A DNA stretch of 64,000 nt from the NCBI RefSeq assembly GCF_900111835.1, contig NZ_FOJP01000022.1, forward strand, positions 35,751 through 99,750. The letters run 5' to 3'. The notes below the pieces were generated by a model. It ran no database searches. It worked only from the letters and a program-made list of their open reading frames with translations, and was not told where the DNA came from. Below, in pieces: positions 61,371 to 64,000 of the stretch. Source of the stretch: Metapseudomonas otitidis. GTDB taxonomy: Bacteria > Pseudomonadota > Gammaproteobacteria > Pseudomonadales > Pseudomonadaceae. The translations under genes were made by a program, and so were the position numbers. Every line of letters begins with the position of its first letter. Position 1 is the first letter of the stretch.

Positions 61371-62519
61371 TCAGAGCGCCTTCAGCAGGATGCGTTCGCT
61401 GGCCGCCAGGTCTAGGTCGCGACGCTCGCCAAGGGCGGTCATGCCGTGGCGTTCCAGTTGGGCCAGGACGCGGGGAATGGCATCGGCGTCGAGGCCATGG
61501 TCGGCCAGGCGGGTGGGCACGCCCATGCGCTCGAAGAAAGCGCGGGTGGCGTGAATGGCACCGTCGATGCGCGCCGCCCCGTCACCGCTGAGCCCCCAGA
61601 CCCGCTCGGCGTACTGCAGCAGCTTCTCGCGCTTGGCGTCGCGGCGCTCGTCCAGCAGCGCGGGCAGCACCACGGCCAGGGTCTGGGCGTGGTCCAGGTG
61701 ATAGAGGGCGGTGAGTTCGTGGCCGATCATGTGGGTCGCCCAGTCCTGGGGGACGCCACAGCCGAGCAGGCCGTTCAGGGCCTGGGTGGCGCACCACATG
61801 AGGTTGGCGCGTACGGCGTAGTCCTCGGGGGTGGCCAGGGCCTTGGGGCCTTCCTCGATCAGGGTCAGCAGCAGGCCTTCGGCCTGGCGGTCCTGCAGGG
61901 GCGCGTCGGCGGGGTAGGTGAGGTACTGCTCCAGGGTGTGGACGAAGGCGTCCACCACACCGTTGCCGATCTGCCGGGGCGGCAGGCTGAAGGTGGTGCG
62001 CGGGTCGAGGATGGCGAATCGGGGGTACAGCAGCGGGCTGGAGAAGGGCAGCTTCTCCTGGCGGGCGACGTGGGTGACCACGCCGTGGGGGTTGCTCTCC
62101 GAGCCGGTGGCCGCCAGCGTCAGCACGCAGCCCAGCGGCACGGCGGCCTGGGCGCGGGTGCCGGTGAGCAGGTCCAGCGGGTCGCCGTCATGGCAGAGGG
62201 CGGCGGCGATGAACTTGCTGCCGTCGATCACCGAACCGCCGCCCACCGCGAGGATGAAGTCGCACTGCTCCTGGCGGGCCAGTTCGACGGCGCGCACCAG
62301 GGTGTCGAACTGCGGGTTGGGCTCGATGCCGGCGAAGCGCACCAGGCTGTAGCCGGCCAACGCCTGCTCCACCTGCTGCCACACGCCGTTCTGGAAGATG
62401 CTGCCGCCGCCGTGGGTGACCAGCACCCGGCTGCCGGCGGGAATCTCCCGGGACAGCTTGGCGATCTGGCCTTCGCCGAAGTGGATGCGGGTCGGGTTGT
62501 AGAAGGTGAAGTTGCGCAT
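61371..62519 (-). CDS. Iron-containing alcohol dehydrogenase, YqhD-like
   Basis: A 382-residue NAD(P)H-dependent alcohol dehydrogenase/aldehyde reductase (MRNFTFYNPTRIHFGEGQIA). The nucleotide-binding region is LAVGGGSVIDGSKFIAAAL. Metal ligands lie in VDAFVHTLEQYLT and THMIGHELTALYHLDHAQT. GNGVVDAFVHTLEQ and the length fit the YqhD/butanol dehydrogenase group. Substrates in the family are short aldehydes. It is a single gene, divergent from tcdA with a 148 bp gap. Confidence 0.9.
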   Translation of the reverse strand: MRNFTFYNPTRIHFGEGQIAKLSREIPAGSRVLVTHGGGSIFQNGVWQQVEQALAGYSLVRFAGIEPNPQFDTLVRAVELARQEQCDFILAVGGGSVIDGSKFIAAALCHDGDPLDLLTGTRAQAAVPLGCVLTLAATGSESNPHGVVTHVARQEKLPFSSPLLYPRFAILDPRTTFSLPPRQIGNGVVDAFVHTLEQYLTYPADAPLQDRQAEGLLLTLIEEGPKALATPEDYAVRANLMWCATQALNGLLGCGVPQDWATHMIGHELTALYHLDHAQTLAVVLPALLDERRDAKREKLLQYAERVWGLSGDGAARIDGAIHATRAFFERMGVPTRLADHGLDADAIPRVLAQLERHGMTALGERRDLDLAASERILLKAL

Positions 62520-62667
62520 GGGGCTCCCCCTGTCGGTGTGCAGGGACTATAGCGTCGGCCGACCCAGGGCGAATCTATGGGCTGCCATTCAGCCGGGATG
62601 GGCTTGGGGCGGAGCGGGGCCCTTCCTATAATGCGCGCCGCCCGCCGGTGGGCGACGGAGTGACGAG

Positions 62668-63468
62668 ATGACAGACGAACGATTCGGCGGTATCGCCCGC
62701 CTCTACGGCCAGGAAGGCTTCGCGCGCCTGCAGGCCGCCCATGTGGCCGTGGTCGGCATCGGCGGCGTCGGTTCCTGGGCGGCCGAAGCGCTGGCACGCT
62801 CCGGGGTCGGGGAGATTTCCCTGTTCGACCTGGACGACGTCTGCATCACCAACACCAACCGCCAGGTGCATGCCATCGCCGGCAGTGTCGGCAAGGCCAA
62901 GGTGGAGGTGATGGCCGAGCGCATCCGCGCCATCAACCCGGCCTGTGTGGTCCATGCGGTAGCCGACTTCGTCACCCGCGAGACCATGGCTGAGTACATC
63001 ACTGTGGAGCTGGACGCGGTGATCGACTGTATCGACAGCGTGGCGGCCAAGGCGGCGCTGATCGCCTGGTGCAAGCGGCGCAAGATCCAGATCGTCACCA
63101 CCGGCGGCGCCGGCGGCCAGGTGGACCCGACGCAGATCCAGGTCACCGACCTGAACAAGACCTTCAACGACCCGCTGGCGGCCAAGGTGCGCTCCATGCT
63201 GCGCCGCGACTACAACTTCTCCCGCACGCCGGGGCGCACCTACAGCGTGCCCTGCGTGTTCTCCACCGAGCAGCTGCGCTACCCCAAGCCCGATGGCTCG
63301 GTGTGCCAGCAGAAGAGCTTCGTGGGGGAGGGCGTGAAGCTGGACTGCGCTGGCGGCTTTGGCGCGGTGATGATGGTCACCGCCAGCTTCGGCATGGCTG
63401 CGGCGGCGAAGACGGTGGACAAGCTGGTGGCCGGTGCGCGGCGGCCGTCGGAGCGGGCTGCGGGCTAG
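62668..63468 (+). CDS. tcdA: tRNA threonylcarbamoyladenosine dehydratase
   Basis: A 266-residue E1-like enzyme (CsdL) that turns t6A of tRNA into its cyclic form in an ATP-dependent step. The nucleotide-binding motif is VAVVGIGGVGSWAAEALARS; the downstream pattern VDAVIDCIDSVAAKAALIAW and DLNKTFNDPLAAKVRSMLRR are typical. A C-terminal segment (GFGAVMMVTASFGMAAAAKT) looks membrane-associated, as in E. coli TcdA. Start ATG at 62668 with GACGGAGTGACG upstream. Confidence 0.96.
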   Translation: MTDERFGGIARLYGQEGFARLQAAHVAVVGIGGVGSWAAEALARSGVGEISLFDLDDVCITNTNRQVHAIAGSVGKAKVEVMAERIRAINPACVVHAVADFVTRETMAEYITVELDAVIDCIDSVAAKAALIAWCKRRKIQIVTTGGAGGQVDPTQIQVTDLNKTFNDPLAAKVRSMLRRDYNFSRTPGRTYSVPCVFSTEQLRYPKPDGSVCQQKSFVGEGVKLDCAGGFGAVMMVTASFGMAAAAKTVDKLVAGARRPSERAAG

Positions 63469-63490
63469 CACGTTTGCACCGGGAGCTGTT

Positions 63491-63515
63491 TCGCGAATGA
63501 ATTCGCTTCTTCTAC
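63491..63515. repeat. REP fragment beside the IS110 element
   Basis: TCGCGAATGAATTCGCTTCT followed by TCTAC. GCGAATGAATTCGC also occurs, inverted, in the repeat cluster at about 31,004 (GCGAATTCATTCGCC). Only half of that element is present here, directly on the transposase side. Confidence 0.6.
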
Positions 63516-63568
63516 CGGGGTGGTACCGCGCGGTTCAGGGGCATTCCCCGTAGATACCGTCTTGATCT

Positions 63569-64000
63569 CTAGTGAGCAAGGGCCAGTTTTGCGTCAAACG
63601 GCTGGCCCGATTTCAGCACGCCATAGGCGATGTTCAGCAGCTTGCGCATGGCGGCGCAGACGATCTGCTTGCCGGTCTTGCCCCGCTCCCTTAGCCGTTC
63701 GCCCATGGCTCTGATCGCTTCGTTGTAGGTCAGGGCGCTGATCGCGGGCATGTACAGGCCGGCCCTCAGGCGCGATGAGCCCATCTTGGAGATGCGTGTC
63801 TGCCCCCGATAGCTCCCGGACTCCTGCAGCCGTGGATTGAGCCCGGCAAAGGCGGTGATGGCGCGGCTGTTGGCAAAGCGCAGCGGGTCGCCCAGCTCCG
63901 CCAGGAGCAGGGCGGCGGTCTTGTCGGCGACTCCGTCGATGCTGGTCAGCAGGTCGCGCTTGCCTCGCAGGTCCGGGTCGTTGTCGATGTGGTCGTCGAT
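63569..64000 (-). CDS. IS110-family transposase, 3' part only
   Basis: The last 143 residues of a transposase whose start lies beyond the right edge. The frame is open from 64000. It shows the Transposase_20 (IS116/IS110/IS902) domain: LLTSIDGVADKTAALLLAEL, FAGLNPRLQESGSYRGQTRI, SKMGSSRLRAGLYMPAISAL, then QIVCAAMRKLLNIAYGVLKS. IS110-family enzymes recombine through a DEDD/serine pair guided by an element-encoded RNA. The ATG at 63784 is internal. The IS end lies between the tcdA stop and 63569, beside a REP fragment. Confidence 0.92.
   Translation of the reverse strand: MDDHIDNDPDLRGKRDLLTSIDGVADKTAALLLAELGDPLRFANSRAITAFAGLNPRLQESGSYRGQTRISKMGSSRLRAGLYMPAISALTYNEAIRAMGERLRERGKTGKQIVCAAMRKLLNIAYGVLKSGQPFDAKLALAH

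Overview
The window is a GC-rich (about two-thirds G+C by eye) Pseudomonas chromosome segment. Its host genes (phaG, pcs, metR, glpD/glpR/glpK, argF, bfrB/bfd, rlmA-dapE-ndvB) look like those of the P. aeruginosa-related lineage, but the gene order is not that of P. aeruginosa as I remember it. Genus is confident; species is not called.

Region 1 (1-23.3 kb) is the structural half of a P2/phiCTX-like prophage. It runs from the late control gene D at the left to the portal gene Q at the right, in the P2 order D-U-T-E'/E-FII-FI-G-H-I-J-W-V-S-R-spanins-endolysin-holin-X-L-M-N-O on the minus strand, with terminase P and portal Q divergent on the plus strand. A cos-like sequence follows Q, and the prophage ends in the 3' end of a tRNA-Gly(CCC) gene. 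Three copies of TTGTAG-N10-TACA sit where P2 has its Ogr-dependent late promoters. A T TTT TTG slippery heptamer joins E to E'. Integrase, repressor and replication genes are not in the window, so they lie left of base 1 or are lost. At the left edge are the 3' part of umuC and an AT-rich membrane-protein gene that may be prophage cargo.

Region 2 (23.4-27.4 kb) holds phaG, rsuA with a small CWC-domain gene, phosphatidylcholine synthase and a conserved unknown. Region 3 (27.9-35.5 kb) is an amine-use cluster: a glutamine-synthetase-like ligase, an FAD amine oxidase, a LuxR-type regulator, a carbon-nitrogen hydrolase and an APC permease, followed by ada. Region 4 (35.6-43.4 kb) has metR, a GcvA-like LysR regulator, an agmatine-deiminase-like gene with a polyamine-binding protein, metE and a secreted alpha/beta hydrolase. 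Candidate MetR boxes lie in front of metR and metE.

Region 5 (43.4-49.4 kb) starts with three tandem copies of a 218-220 bp composite REP repeat that abut glpD. Then come glpD-glpR and the divergent ybaK-glpK pair with GlpR-like operators, and a solute-binding protein. Region 6 (49.4-55.9 kb) has an orphan ABC ATPase, argF, a lipoprotein, a molybdopterin oxidoreductase, grxD, bfrB and bfd with a Fur-box-like site. Region 7 (56-64 kb) has an unknown, rlmA, dapE, ndvB, a YqhD-like dehydrogenase, tcdA and the 3' end of an IS110-family transposase beside a REP fragment. Nothing here is clearly a wholly new system. The least explained items are the AT-rich cargo gene, the papain-like enzyme in the lysis cassette, the amine cluster with its divergent AguA, and the repeat triplication.
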